Source: Prostheceraeus crozeri (Eukaryota > Platyhelminthes > Polycladida > Euryleptidae). Taken from it: DNA of 64,000 nt. The position numbers and the translations under genes are program-made. Below, piece by piece: positions 1-9,586 of the stretch. Under the pieces are notes generated by a model. It saw only the letters and a program-made list of their open reading frames with translations, did not search any database and was not told where the DNA came from. The stretch lies in contig CAJQUW010008712.1 in assembly GCA_907163375.1 (NCBI GenBank), positions 1-64,000 of the forward strand, written 5' to 3'. Position 1 is the stretch's first letter; each line of letters opens with the position of its first letter.

Positions 1-1940
1 CAATAAAGATATTGTCTTGTGGTACATGTTACTGTAGTGTATCTTCTTCTCAATCGTAGACTTCGTCACATCGAAAATCGGCTTAAACAAATGAAAGGAT
101 ATTGTTCGGATGTTTGTTTTATATAGTAGGTTACACATTGGGTTTCATACGCTTCTCGAGATTGTTGTCAAACGCCCGAAAAGTGTGTACCCGGTACTAT
201 TAGATTTTAGTCCGTGAAAATGAGATTGGGAAAAATCATGATTTTTTCAAATACCGGTGATGAAAAAGCGATATTCTCAATGAGATCTTCTTTTTAAAAA
301 ACAATATAATATGTCACTGATATGATTGAGTGAATGAAAATGTAGCATTATTTAATCACGAGAAAGATCAGAAAATGACATTGTATCGCTGTGAAATCAT
401 AAGATCCGATCTCGTAAATAGTTTATGGACTACACGTCATTGAAAATAAGCGTATGCAAATTTTAGGGACCACGGCTCACAGAATTCAAAAATTTCGAAA
501 ACTGATTACAGCAGAGATAACTATGGGTCATAATCTAATCCGAATTGAAAAAAATTGCTGGTTTCTGGGACTAGTTGCAGGGCTTGTGAACCTGCATGAT
601 TCGCAGGTAAAGTTTGGAAGAACAAGGAAAAAGAGAAGATAAAATCTTGTATACAGATGGCGGTCTTTAGGCCAATATGCTCAGCTTAATTGAACCGAAC
701 TTGGGCCAGCTAGAGTGGGACAAGCAACAACTCAGCCACATGGAAGAAAGGCTCCGTACTTGATGTGCCCCCGAATAGAAACAAGGTTTTTATCTATTTC
801 AATGACGTCTTCACGAAATTTCAGTGTCAAATAATATTTCTTCACTTACATTCCCCAGAATCATTTGGACGATGTGAAGACAAGAAAACAAGATGCGTCA
901 GGAGACGGACAGGATTGCAACAACCGACGATGCTGACGAAGTTGAAGTATTTCGTATTTTTTGCGGACACATGACGTGATGACATCTATAGCATCCCTTC
1001 TGTTTCGGCAAACAATTATCCATGCTCCCCACGATCGACTGATCGTTTCTTCACAAGTTGATCGATGTGATAATGATGAAGTGACAAGTAACAGGCTCAA
1101 ACAAAAATGTGAAAGATACCAACGCATAATTTGCAGCGTCAAAATCATTGATGTAGCATGTTAATGAAAAATGACTGTTTCTCGTCGCAATAAGATACGT
1201 AATGATGAAAAAAAATTTTCTAGGTTTTGATGATATCCTTTACATTAAAGCCTAGCATCGTCGGCTATTGCAATCCTGTCCGTCTCTTGGCGCATCTTCA
1301 AACGCCCAAAATTAATATTTTTTCCAATAATTTTTCACAGCTCACCTTATTATTGCCATTAATCTGTAAGAGATTAACTTTTTTTCATTATTGCAATTAC
1401 ATTTTTGAACTCTTTAAAATCAAACAGATAATCAAATCATGCTTCTTGTAACATGGACCTCTTCAAAAGTATCGGCATCCGTCCTGGGTGTCCTACTTCT
1501 CCCTTTGTGATCATCACAACTCCCAACTTTCATCTAACTGTGATTCCAGGGAAATTTCCTGTCAAGATACTAGCATTAAGAAGTCTATCCGTAGTGTCAA
1601 TCTTTGATGGGTGGAAATTTCATGTCAAAATACCCTAAATATTGAATTTCACTATTGGAAATACACAGGATTTGAACTTACACATCGTCTTTCTCTAAGA
1701 GTACTCAATATTCAGACATAAACTTTGCAGAAAAATTCTTATGGGTAGGCATATTTTGCATTTGCATACAAAAGTTAGCTGCATACATCGAATGGAAAAT
1801 GACCAAGTTATAAGAATTTAGTTTCCGATACTTTTGGGACACCTGGCATTCTAGCCATGCACTTAAGCATGACTTTTTTGACATTTTGCTCGGGTCAGAA
1901 TTTTCAGATTATCTTTGAATAAGACTTCTTTCTTTTCCAG
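1..1940. other. Upstream non-coding stretch, probably intron of the YR gene
   Basis: No ORF here resembles a protein family I know, and the short open frames overlap on both strands as expected by chance. The right edge is a good splice acceptor: a pyrimidine-rich tract ending in TTTTCCAG at 1940, directly before the first recognisable exon. The stretch is therefore most simply an intron, or intergenic DNA plus an intron, 5' of the YR gene. First exons of that gene were looked for and not found. Confidence 0.45.
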
Positions 1941-2422
1941 GAATGCTGAAAGAATTTGGTCAAAGTTCAACCTGTCAAGATGTTTCAAGGCCATTAAAAG
2001 AAGTTACACCACACTCATTTGCTCAAACCTTACCAATCTCTTCGAAATCTGAAAAACCAAGAAGTAAGATCAAAGTTGCAAGCACAACCACTGCGTCTAA
2101 AAGTTTAAGTAAAGGCAAACATGTCAAGGAGAAGTCGATCATTCGGAAGACACATAGAACTGATACTGGAGAAGGTGGAAATGGATGTACTGCAATCATA
2201 CAGTTAGCAGATGAGTCCCTTGAGAGCGTTGATGAAGACTTATCGACTCTTCAGAAAACAGAAAAAGAAGTCGCCACGACTTCCGGAACCACACCTGCTT
2301 TCCCCTGTTTAAAACTTGATAAGTGTTCGACCACAACTTCCAGTGGTGAAAATCAATTGTCCTGTGAGGATGGAGAGCATTACTTCCATTTGTATAGAAA
2401 TTCCAATGACGAAGACGAGGAT
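1941..2422 (+). pseudogene. Tyrosine-recombinase-like host gene, large exon, left part (N-terminal region)
   Basis: This is the 5' part of a large exon that starts after the acceptor at 1931-1940. It encodes a hydrophilic, Ser/Thr/Lys-rich region ending in an acidic run (NSNDEDED), as is common in N-terminal regions of zinc-finger proteins. Reading is open up to the last codons GAG GAT, which are also the 6-bp target duplication of the Polinton. The same frame resumes after the second GAGGAT at 20686. The family (invertebrate proteins with an acidic N-terminus, a C2H2-like finger and a C-terminal tyrosine-recombinase-like domain, related to Crypton-type recombinases) is recognised from the later parts. 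Whether it is a cellular gene or a Crypton-derived one cannot be told here. Confidence 0.65.
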
Positions 2423-2867
2423 AGTAATGGGCAAAAGACCGTTCCAGGACACCATAAAATTCAAAAAAATGGTATCTTTAAAAACGACATAAATTCATGA
2501 ATTTGAACCCTTTTTCAGGTTTTTAAGACCTAAATACATGAATTTAGTCCATTCAAAAAGTACCATTTTTTCAAAAAATGGCATTTTTAAAAACGACATA
2601 AATTCATGAATTTGAACCCTTTTTCAGGTTATGAAGACCTAAATTCATAAATTTGGGCGTTTTTAAAAATACCCAATTTTTCAAATTTTTCAAAATCTCA
2701 AAATTTGAGAATTACAATTTTACACCCGCCCTTAAAATCATGACCGTTCCAGGACACCGAAAAAATCATAAAAGTTGAGAATCTCAAATTTGAGAATTAC
2801 AATTTTCTCGCTTAAATCATGACCGTTCCAGGACACCAAAAATCATAAAAGTTGAGAATTTCAAATT
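2423..2867 (+). repeat. Left terminal inverted repeat of the Polinton
   Basis: About 445 bp matching 20244-20685 in inverse orientation. It is built from sub-repeats: the 17-mer GACCGTTCCAGGACACC occurs at the outer end and again near 2743 and 2821, with a degenerate copy near 2900. A roughly 60-bp block containing ATTCATGAATTTGAACCC occurs twice, at about 2478 and 2591. The outer 290 bp are nearly identical to the right end. Farther in, the order of two sub-blocks differs between the two ends. Confidence 0.95.
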
Positions 2868-3269
2868 TGTGATTATGATCATTTTCTTGCTCAAATCATG
2901 ACCGTTCCTGGCGTTCTTACAATTTATCTACTGCTTTGCACTCAGATAAACACTCAATTGTAGAGAACATCTGCTTCTCGCATTTATGAAGAAAAGGCAT
3001 TTCAGTGTAAAGAGCTGTGTCCTCCAACTCAAACATTTGAAAGGAAACAATGTATGAAAGAACAAACAGCTGCTACACCCACTTAGACATTTGTAAGACG
3101 TGGAATATATATCCAGCAAATCCTACTCCAGCTATAGTGCCGTGAAACAATACACAACAATAATAATCGATATGGCTATTTCAAACAATTGTGCTGAAGA
3201 CTTATTTAATTAAATAGTGTTTCTTGTCAGTGAAGGTTGTGTCAAAACGCTCTCGTCATATATTTCTCA

Positions 3270-3680
3270 AAATGAGACAAGATCAATTTGAAGATAGAAG
3301 AAAACAATCGTTGCCAGGGAGGATGAAAAAATTACGGGAGGAATTCAAGAGGAATATATTTTGAGAGTCATGAATTTACAGATACTTTGAGTGATTTCAT
3401 AGAGCCAAATGGTGGAGAGAATAATACAATTGTGAACTTACACAAATTCTTGTTGCATGAAAAAAGAAACAATTCACTCAGTGTTATGTGTAAAATTTTT
3501 ATCGGTAAGCACTATCTGCTCTCTGTTTGTGATAATGACAAGTCTTATTTTTATAGTCTCTTGAAGCAAAATCATATCAATTATTCACGCACCGAAGTTT
3601 CATTTGTTATGAAATTAGGTAAATTAGCAGACAAATTTCCTACGCTTTGTTGGGTGTCTGTTTCTCTTGTACTTTAAAAG
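3270..3680 (+). pseudogene. Unassigned Polinton gene remnant next to the left TIR
   Basis: The longest open part (3387-3677, 96 aa) reads into a hydrophobic-aromatic stretch with SYFYSLLKQNHINYSRTEVSF, and coding-like sequence begins earlier at an ATG near 3271. I do not recognise the family. It lies first inside the left TIR, pointing into the element, where Polintons often carry accessory genes. It is broken. The region between the TIR and this ORF (2868-3270) shows no clear gene. Confidence 0.35.
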
Positions 3681-4330
3681 TCACGACCTAATGTTATCGG
3701 AAGATTGACTTCATTGTGTAAAGCAATTATGTATCATTCCAAATGATTCCATTCTTCTCCCAAACAATGGTGCGTCATTTAGCGTCAATATTGCGCTGAC
3801 ATATTCAATGGAATTTGGGTGTGTATCCCGCTTTGTTACTGCGACGGCCGCACGACACTTTATTTTCGTTTAGACCTATGCTATTTCATTTTAATTTTCT
3901 TAACAATGGTGCGCCATTCAGCTAAAATACTGCGCCATTCAACTAATCAAAAATCAACGCGTTAACATTAGACGCGCTGTGAAGAAAATTTATCATTCTT
4001 GAAACCCTCTGTTTTATATGCAATGTTATTTCCTGTTGCACATGTAAATACAATAGAGTGTTTCAACCAATGAAACCTTGTCAACCCGTGGACAGAAATC
4101 CCATTGTTTAGAAAACTTGTATCTGGCGGTTTTATATGCAATGCTATTTCCTGTTTTATATGCAATGCTATTTCCTGTTTTATATGCAATGTTATTTCCT
4201 CTTGCACATGTAAATACAATAGAGTGTTTCAACCAATGAAACCTTGTCCACCCGTGGACAAATTTACATGTATTTCAATGTATCCAAATTGAATGTATGC
4301 AAAGTGGATGTAACCGAATTGAAATATCCA
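3681..4330. repeat. Non-coding segment with direct and tandem repeats upstream of the protease region
   Basis: An 84-bp unit (4011-4094) recurs at 4177-4260 with few changes. Between them the unit's first 24 bases (GTTTTATATGCAATGNTATTTCCT) are repeated twice more at about 4130 and 4153, giving four tandem starts and two full copies. Two further copies of an ACAATGGTGCGYCATT motif lie near 3764 and 3904. Each 84-bp unit ends in CCCGTGGACA. This could be a duplicated promoter region for the rightward protease gene. No gene is seen. Confidence 0.8.
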
Positions 4331-4391
4331 TGTGTTGTTTTTATTTTCTCATTTACGGGAATATAATAGAAACATTTTATCTTCTATAAAA

Positions 4392-4580
4392 ATGAGAAAC
4401 ATTAGAGACTTCCAAAAAATATACGGCAAACAAACTACGAATTTCGATTTAAATGAGATTGCTAAGCAATTGGGAATAAAGAATTTTCACATATTGATGA
4501 GTAATGAATTACTATTGATAAAAGATGTGCGAAACACTAACTCTACTAATACAATGCAACAATGTAACGTTTTAATTTAA
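4392..4580 (+). repeat. Partial second copy of the Polinton protease N-terminal region
   Basis: The translation from the ATG at 4392 parallels the N-terminus of the protease at 4811: both share the pattern YGxQTTxNFDL, an IAxxLGIKNFHxLM block and a following acidic Glu-Leu pair. After about 45 residues the similarity ends. It is a partial tandem duplication upstream of the full-length protease, separated from it by three 52-bp tandem repeats. No catalytic region is present in this copy. Confidence 0.7.
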
Positions 4581-4608
4581 TCTAAATTAAATCATTTCAA
4601 AATCGAAT

Positions 4609-4768
4609 AAGTAGTAAGGAAAGACCTCATTAGAGAACAGTTTTAAATCAATACCCCCCCCAAGTAGTAAGGAAAGTCATCATTATGAAACAGTTTTAAT
4701 TAAATACCCCCCCAAGTAGTAAGGAAAGACATCATTAGAGAACAGTTTTAAATCAATACCCCCTCCCT
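4609..4768. repeat. Three tandem ~52-bp repeats with C-tracts
   Basis: Three units start with AAGTAGTAAGGAAAG at 4609, 4662 and 4714. Each contains CAGTTTTAA and ends in an ATACCCCCC tract, the last with a TCCC variant. They lie directly upstream of the protease start. The C-tracts stand out in this AT-rich element. Possible promoter or enhancer iterons; function unknown. Confidence 0.85.
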
Positions 4769-4810
4769 TCTGACTTCTAGGGGTCCCTTAAGAAATTTTT
4801 TTATTATAAA

Positions 4811-5302
4811 ATGAGCAACATAAATGAGTTTTTGAAATTATATGGAACACAAACGACAACGAATTTCGACCTAAAGAAAATCGCTAATCGATTAGGAATA
4901 AAGAATTTTCATGTTCTAATGAGAGTCGAATTACAATTCCTAAAAAATAAGCCAACAGGAACCTTTAGTTCCCGGAACAAAGTTCCATCAATAACTATAA
5001 ATTTTATAACGAATCTTCACACTTCAGACCAAAAAGGCGTACATTGGTCAGCAGGTATCTTTAGTAAAAACGGAGATAATTATTATTTTGACCGCCCGGA
5101 GGCTGAGAACTATTGGTTCGACTCATACGGGCTTCCACCTACGAATGAAGTAAGAGAAATACTTGGCAATGGAATTTATAATACATTTCAAATTCAAAAA
5201 CCGGGAACAGCTTATTGTGGTCAATTATGTTTATACGTTTTGTATAAATTACAAAAAGGAGTACCATTTCTTGATATTATGTTAGAATTGAACGAACCGT
5301 AG
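4811..5302 (+). CDS. Polinton adenain-like cysteine protease (PRO)
   Basis: A 163-aa protein of the adenovirus protease (C5/Ulp1-like) family that would mature virion proteins. The triad is recognisable in order: His78 in GVHWSAG, Asp104 in FDSYG, and the C-terminal helix motif YCGQLCLYVLY with the expected nucleophile Cys140. The length is close to that of other Polinton proteases. The ATG sits in the element's usual A-rich start context (TATAAAATG). The frame looks whole. Two small GC hairpins lie inside the gene (4958-4986, encoding TGTFSSRNKVP between the N-terminal region and the core), and the final codons and stop fall inside another hairpin cluster. The integrase region converges on it from the right. 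Confidence 0.88.
   Translation: MSNINEFLKLYGTQTTTNFDLKKIANRLGIKNFHVLMRVELQFLKNKPTGTFSSRNKVPSITINFITNLHTSDQKGVHWSAGIFSKNGDNYYFDRPEAENYWFDSYGLPPTNEVREILGNGIYNTFQIQKPGTAYCGQLCLYVLYKLQKGVPFLDIMLELNEP
4958..4986. repeat. Double GC hairpin inside the protease gene
   Basis: Two adjacent perfect 5-bp stems: GGAAC with GTTCC around a CTTTA loop, then GGAAC with GTTCC around an AAA loop. It is in frame with the protease and falls between conserved blocks. Confidence 0.75.
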
Positions 5303-5339
5303 GTTCTATGGCTACGCCTAACAAGGGAATTTCATTCCC
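5294..5339. repeat. Triple hairpin cluster at the protease 3' end
   Basis: Three consecutive hairpins: GAACC-GTA-GGTTC, GGC-TAC-GCC and GGGAAT-TTC-ATTCCC. The protease stop codon lies within the first. The cluster separates the convergent protease and integrase regions, where it could act in 3'-end formation. Confidence 0.75.
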
Positions 5340-5367
5340 GAAACGTTAGTTCCAATAATAATGATAA

Positions 5368-6130
5368 TTAAAAATCAGTTCGTTGTAATTCATTTTGATA
5401 AAATCGGCCTCTGATATTTTCATCATCTAAATCTTTAATTTCATAACTAATCGGATAAGTTTGTTTTATTTTACAAATTTCAAATATCTCTTTCGTCCAG
5501 TATCCGACGAAGCCTTTTTCAAATTTATTCTTATATTTAAATATTCTAACTCTATCTCCAATTTTAAATTTCGGCTTAAGTTTCTGCAAATTCGGATTAC
5601 TCTCATTCAAATTATTATTCTCGAATATTTTTTTTCTTATCAAATCAGGGTCGTCAGAAGCATTCTTTGGGGTTTCTTCAATACCAGAATGAACTTTATT
5701 ATTGTACTCTTCTACAACTCCTGGTAATATCTTCAACCATTTCTGATTTCTTTGCTCAGTAAATTTCTTGAATAATTTATTTTTTAACGTCCGATTGAAT
5801 CTTTCTATCACTACGGCCTTCCCTGCATTTTCAGTTGAATAAACAGTTTCAAATAGTGGCTGAACGTTTCGGTTATAAAATTCCGACCCTTTATCAACAA
5901 ACAATTTTTTGGCTTTCTCTTACTTTCTTTAAAGATTTCTTCAAACGCATATTTAACTGATAGACCACTTTTATTTTTTAAAGGCTTTACCCAAGCGTAT
6001 CGTGTATATAAATCTATAACGGTCAATGCGTATTTGTAGTCCCTTTCATTCGGCATATGAATAAGATCAGCACTCCAAATATCATCTTTATTGAATACTT
6101 TTACTTTCAATAAATATTTCGGCTTTCTGT
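5368..6130 (-). pseudogene. Polinton retroviral-type integrase (INT) region
   Basis: The region encodes an rve-type DDE integrase, the enzyme that inserts Polintons and makes the 6-bp duplication. Visible blocks are the first catalytic Asp context (DDIWSADLIHMPN), the central block around the second Asp (FVDKGSEFYN), the Glu-bearing helix (VVIERFNRTLKNK), and a C-terminal chromodomain/SH3-like tail with FKIGDRVRIFKYKNKFEKG. It runs leftward, converging on the protease. The region is broken. Confidence 0.85.
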
Positions 6131-6308
6131 ATTCCCTATGAATTTCGGAGGCATAGCGTCCTAGGTCATTCGACATTTCGGACGCATAGGTTCGAGCGTT
6201 GCTCTCAGACAGCTTTACTGTCGTTTCATTTAAACCCTGACCGAATAATATTTTAGCTTGTAAAGCTTTCTTAACAAACATTCTTTCAATTTTTTCTCTA
6301 AATGTTGG

Positions 6309-6515
6309 ATTTTGAATACTATCTAATTCTTGAATCATCTTCTTATCAGCTGCATGTCGAGAACTTAGATCATGATTTCGATAAGCTAAATCATGTCTAT
6401 AAGCGGCGGCATCTACTCTATTTATTGGTTCTTCACCTGGTTTCGGATTATTATTCTCATCTAGTCTTATATCTAATCGAGTTCCTGGACCGGTATATGA
6501 ATGACCAGGAAGATG
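6309..6515 (-). CDS. Phospholipase A2-like (parvovirus VP1u-type) domain segment
   Basis: Residues about 72-140 of the open frame starting at 6728 match the PLA2-like domain of parvovirus coats and of many Polinton/adintovirus proteins. There is a calcium-loop-like TGPGTRLD stretch, PINRVDAAAYRHDLAYR with the His-Asp catalytic dyad and downstream Tyr, then an Ala/Asp-rich helix. In viruses this domain breaches endosomal membranes during entry. Here it shares one open frame with the start of the integrase; elsewhere in the family it is usually its own protein. The frame's ATG (6728) has the A-rich start context seen throughout the element. Confidence 0.75.
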
Positions 6516-6759
6516 TTTTTCTTTCGAATATTTACTCCAAATAAATCCAGGAAAGTTTTCTAATGTTTTTTGTATGTCACCACCGTAGGTAGTAGCCAAA
6601 CTTTGTTTGTCGTCGTTACCTTCATAAATTTTACAATTTGAGTTTTCATTTTTGTTTAATAGATAATTCAATAAATCTAAATTAGAAATTTTTAATTTAA
6701 TTAAATTTTCGGAATTTGTAGAATTCATTTTAAAGATAAAATAAATGTTTTACCTAATA

Positions 6760-6815
6760 GAACCAAAGGTTCTGAGGCTTTAGCCGATCGGACCAAAGGT
6801 CCTGAGGTTATTACC
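6760..6815. repeat. Hairpin cluster between the PX-like gene and the PLA2/integrase frame
   Basis: Tandem small palindromes: GAACC-AAA-GGTTC, GGCT-TT-AGCC, GGACC-AAA-GGTCC and GGT-TATT-ACC, spaced by a few bases. The PX-like stop codon lies inside the last one. It is GC-rich against AT-rich surroundings. Confidence 0.8.
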
Positions 6816-7296
6816 GAATCATACTAGGACTTAGATATATTCCAGAACCATCTTTAGTTTCTTTAATTTCAATTACATCATCAACATTGTGGAGAATATT
6901 TTTAAGAACTCGTTTTCCTTCATCAACTAATTTTAATTTACTAATAGAATTATCTACTATTCCTTCACCCCTAGCAACTTTCTCTAACTCTCTATTATGT
7001 CGTTTTTGTTCTTCTAATGCTGCCTTCTCTGATTTATTTTTATTTACTGCTTGGACAATACCAGCTGTCCCGCCTGCAACACTTCCTGCAGCTGCTATGC
7101 CACCTATTATTAGTGGAATTAATGGGAGAATCCCGCCATTCTTTTCTTCTTGTAATTGAATATTCTCTATCATTGGTTTACTTATGTAATACTTTTTTTT
7201 ATTAATCGTAATAGTTTTAGGGGTATTTTTGTCAACAATATTACGTAATTTTAATTCAACAGTTTTATTATTAATATTACTTTTCGCTTGCGACAT
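6811..7296 (-). CDS. Polinton PX-like minor virion protein
   Basis: A 161-aa protein with a Gly/Ala-rich hydrophobic segment in the middle (GGILPLIPLIIGGIAAAGS), a basic coiled region (NKNKSEKAALEEQKR) and a C-terminal SGIYLSP motif. This combination resembles the adenovirus pX/core-type proteins annotated in adintoviruses, where a GxGLYLxP motif follows a membrane-active segment. A role in the virion core or membrane penetration is inferred from family. It looks whole. The start is preceded by ATTAAAAATG and the stop sits in a hairpin cluster. Confidence 0.65.
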   Translation of the reverse strand: MSQAKSNINNKTVELKLRNIVDKNTPKTITINKKKYYISKPMIENIQLQEEKNGGILPLIPLIIGGIAAAGSVAGGTAGIVQAVNKNKSEKAALEEQKRHNRELEKVARGEGIVDNSISKLKLVDEGKRVLKNILHNVDDVIEIKETKDGSGIYLSPSMIR

Positions 7297-7453
7297 TTTT
7301 AATAAAAAAATTTTAAGTTACTAAAAAATTTTAAGTTACGAAAAATTTTTAAGATATCAAAATTTTAATCTATTCTAGTTATGAAAAATTTTAAGTTAAG
7401 AATTTTTAAGTTAACAAAAATTTTAATCTATTCTAGTTATGAAAAAATTTTAA
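7297..7453. repeat. AT-rich tandem repeats between MCP and PX-like genes
   Basis: Units such as AAAAATTTTAAGTTAC repeat imperfectly, with a longer repeat containing AATCTATTCTAGTTATGAAAAA occurring twice. The stretch covers the 3' end of the capsid gene and the upstream region of the PX-like gene, so promoter and termination signals must lie here. Confidence 0.7.
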
Positions 7454-8788
7454 TTAACTTATCCTTACCATCTTTCCATTAAGAATTTCAATAGAATATT
7501 TTACATCTTCTAGCAATAAACCATAAGCCATCAATGAAGTTGTGGAATCTTTCTTTTCAATATTAATTGTTACATCACAACCATTTTTAATAATATCTTC
7601 AGATTGTGCACTTAAATCGAAACAGAAAACAGGATATAAATGTTTCCAATCTCCAGGAGTTAATTGTGGTTCAACTCCAAATTCTATACAATGATTTCGA
7701 TAAGAATCATATCCTTCCATAAATTGATTATTGGTATCATCGAATCTTAATGGATCAATTGGATATCGGGTTTGATTTAATGAAACTTGTAAACTTCGAA
7801 TTGTATTAATATGGAAGAGATTATTGTTCTTATCAAAACTTGGAGAATTATTTCTTTGAAAAGTTAGTAATAAATATCTTGGAGTATTCGCAGTTCTAGT
7901 AAAATGCCAGTTAAATCTTTGTTCGGAAAAAGTTACTGAACTAGCAGTACGCTTTAGAAAATTTACTGGAATTGGTTTGTTAGTATTTAATCTTTTTGCA
8001 ATAGCTGTTTCAACCTCTAAACTAGGAGTAATATGCTTAATCCACCATTCAAGTCTATCAATTTTTAAATATGCTTTTTTTCCAGTCTTACCAAAAAAGA
8101 TTAATTCATTATTTGCTGTACGATGAATTATTAATTTAAATTTTAATTGATATGATATTTTATCATAATCTAAATATCCGAATAATGGAGACAATGACCA
8201 ATTTACTGTCTGTTTACTTTTCTTGTTAAATTCACGTCTTTCTTTATATGCATCATTATTTGTTTTATTTAAATGTTTTGCAATATTTTCTACATCTTTC
8301 GCAATTCCTGCGGCATCTGTTCCAGCGTGAGTTAAATCATCAACAATTATACCATCATTAGTATCAGGAAACCAACCTTCGATTTCATACTTTTTATTAT
8401 TTTCACCAATTGTTATAAATCTAAGCATTGTATCAATTACACCTGGAGAATCACTTATTGTTTCTATATTTTGAGTTGCAACATCTAAACGCATTTGTGT
8501 AAATAATCTTGGAAAGAAATTATTCTCTAGTGCAATATTATCGGTTTCTGGTAATGGTGTTGTAAAATTGGCATCACTGTACAAAGAATATTCACAGTGT
8601 AAAAATGAATCAGGTAAATATAAATAACTCTGCTGATTATCAACTTCAAAAATTAAATCACCTCCAGTATTTACTCTACTGGAAGATCCGGGATTCATAG
8701 CAATTCTTATATAGTCATTCTTTTTTTGTTTGTAACTGACGAACGGAGGATCGTCTAATCTAAATTTATTTTCGATAAGCGAAGACAT
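7454..8788 (-). CDS. Polinton major capsid protein (double jelly-roll hexon)
   Basis: A 444-aa protein in the place and of the type of Polinton/adintovirus MCP. Early blocks include NPGSSSRVNTGGDLIFEVD, LYLPDSFLHCEYSLY and LENNFFPRLFTQMRL followed by ETISDSPGVIDTMLRF. This conserved N-terminal jelly-roll pattern precedes the large inter-barrel loops. The C-terminal half has FDLSAQSED and LLLEDVKYSIEI strands. It would form the trimeric hexon-like capsomers of an icosahedral shell. It looks whole. The start context is TATAAAAATG, and an AAAAGTCAAATTATT stretch 15-20 bases upstream is shared with the neighbouring pVI-like gene. Confidence 0.85.
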   Translation of the reverse strand: MSSLIENKFRLDDPPFVSYKQKKNDYIRIAMNPGSSSRVNTGGDLIFEVDNQQSYLYLPDSFLHCEYSLYSDANFTTPLPETDNIALENNFFPRLFTQMRLDVATQNIETISDSPGVIDTMLRFITIGENNKKYEIEGWFPDTNDGIIVDDLTHAGTDAAGIAKDVENIAKHLNKTNNDAYKERREFNKKSKQTVNWSLSPLFGYLDYDKISYQLKFKLIIHRTANNELIFFGKTGKKAYLKIDRLEWWIKHITPSLEVETAIAKRLNTNKPIPVNFLKRTASSVTFSEQRFNWHFTRTANTPRYLLLTFQRNNSPSFDKNNNLFHINTIRSLQVSLNQTRYPIDPLRFDDTNNQFMEGYDSYRNHCIEFGVEPQLTPGDWKHLYPVFCFDLSAQSEDIIKNGCDVTINIEKKDSTTSLMAYGLLLEDVKYSIEILNGKMVRIS

Positions 8789-8951
8789 TTTTATAAAAAA
8801 TAATTTGACTTTTTGTTTTACTCACAGACAGAAAAAATTCTGCTAAAATAATTTTACTAAAATAATTTTAATAAAAAAATTTTACTAAAACAATTTTGCT
8901 AAAATATAATTTTAGAATTTTACTAAAAAAAATTTTACTAAAAACATAATT
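8789..8951. promoter_or_regulatory. AT-rich spacer upstream of MCP with repeats and a shared upstream motif
   Basis: Imperfect repeats of TTTTACTAAAATA fill the spacer. On the minus strand the sequence just before the MCP ATG contains AAAAGTCAAATTATT. A near-identical AAAAGTCAAATTTATT precedes the pVI-like gene start at 9542. A shared late promoter element is a reasonable inference. Confidence 0.5.
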
Positions 8952-9542
8952 TTAGAATTTTGCTAGACCAGCTCCGCTACAGCTTTGCTGGTTAGACCGA
9001 AGGTTGCTATTAATACCATTACCTCTTATTTCTTCAATTGAACGAACCGTAGGTTCAATTGAACGTTTTATGGCAACGCCTGATTTCTTCTTATGTTTAC
9101 TATCAGACGGAGCTCCGCTCCTCAAGGTTTCACCCCGTACAGCTATGTTAGCAATTTTATTTTTTGTTTCCTCTGAAAGTTTTTTTAAATTTTTTAGTTC
9201 TTCAGAATCATTCCTAAGTTTACGAATAGCTTCTAGTTGTTTTAATTCGTTTTGAGATTTAACAGCATTTGATATGGCACTAGCTGTACTACCTATAGCA
9301 GCTGCTCCTTTTGCAGCAGATGTAATCAAATCTTTATTATTTTTAATTAAGTTAACGATACTTCCAATACCAGAAAATATACCGGCTCCTTCTTTTTGAA
9401 CGGCACCTGCGGTGCCTAGGGACTTTTGTGTTCCGATTGTTTCTACATCGTTATAATGGTAAACAGATTTCATAGATGGTTCATGAGCAATTTTTTGATT
9501 TGAAGCAAAATGTTTAAGATTGTGTTTATAAATTATAGGCAT
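8952..9542 (-). CDS. pVI-like minor capsid protein
   Basis: A 196-aa basic protein with an amphipathic Gly/Ala-rich centre (GAGIFSGIGSIVNLIK, then AAKGAAAIGSTASAISNAVK) followed by a charged helix. This matches the general make-up of adenovirus protein VI and Polinton minor capsid proteins encoded next to the MCP, which glue the shell and disrupt membranes. Assignment rests on composition and position. The C-terminal third is largely encoded by hairpin repeats (8967-9134), so its last about 60 residues may be an acquired tail. It looks whole. Confidence 0.55.
   Translation of the reverse strand: MPIIYKHNLKHFASNQKIAHEPSMKSVYHYNDVETIGTQKSLGTAGAVQKEGAGIFSGIGSIVNLIKNNKDLITSAAKGAAAIGSTASAISNAVKSQNELKQLEAIRKLRNDSEELKNLKKLSEETKNKIANIAVRGETLRSGAPSDSKHKKKSGVAIKRSIEPTVRSIEEIRGNGINSNLRSNQQSCSGAGLAKF
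8967..9004. repeat. Nested hairpins at the 3' end of the pVI-like gene
   Basis: AGC-TCC-GCT and AGC-TTT-GCT lie inside a larger ACCAGC...GCTGGT palindrome, followed by ACC-GAA-GGT. They encode the C-terminal residues of the pVI-like protein. Confidence 0.7.
9035..9134. repeat. Hairpin cluster inside the pVI-like gene
   Basis: A palindrome around GAACC-GTA-GGTTC at 9044-9056 is extended by flanking CAATTGAA/TTCAATTG arms. It is followed by GGC-AAC-GCC, then GGAGC-TCC-GCTCC (9109-9121) and GGT-TTC-ACC (9126-9134). All are in frame with the gene. Confidence 0.75.
9402..9416. repeat. GC hairpin inside the pVI-like gene
   Basis: Perfect 6-bp stem GGCACC with GGTGCC around a TGC loop, encoding part of GTAGAVQ in the pVI-like protein. 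Confidence 0.65.
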
Positions 9543-9586
9543 TTTTTAGGAATAAATTTGACTTTTGGGAAAAAATATTTACGATC

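Noticed and set aside
3968-4292. ORFs with repeated HIKQEIAL / CFICNAIS peptides
   Set aside because: Translations of the 24-bp tandem repeats in several frames; no coding signature.
4011-4768. LTRs of a retrovirus-like element
   Set aside because: The direct repeats are short, tandem and lie inside the Polinton; no gag/pol, primer site or TG...CA ends.
6302-7205. Plus-strand ORFs at 6302, 6887 and 7017
   Set aside because: Antisense of the PLA2/integrase and PX-like genes; no family match and poor start contexts.
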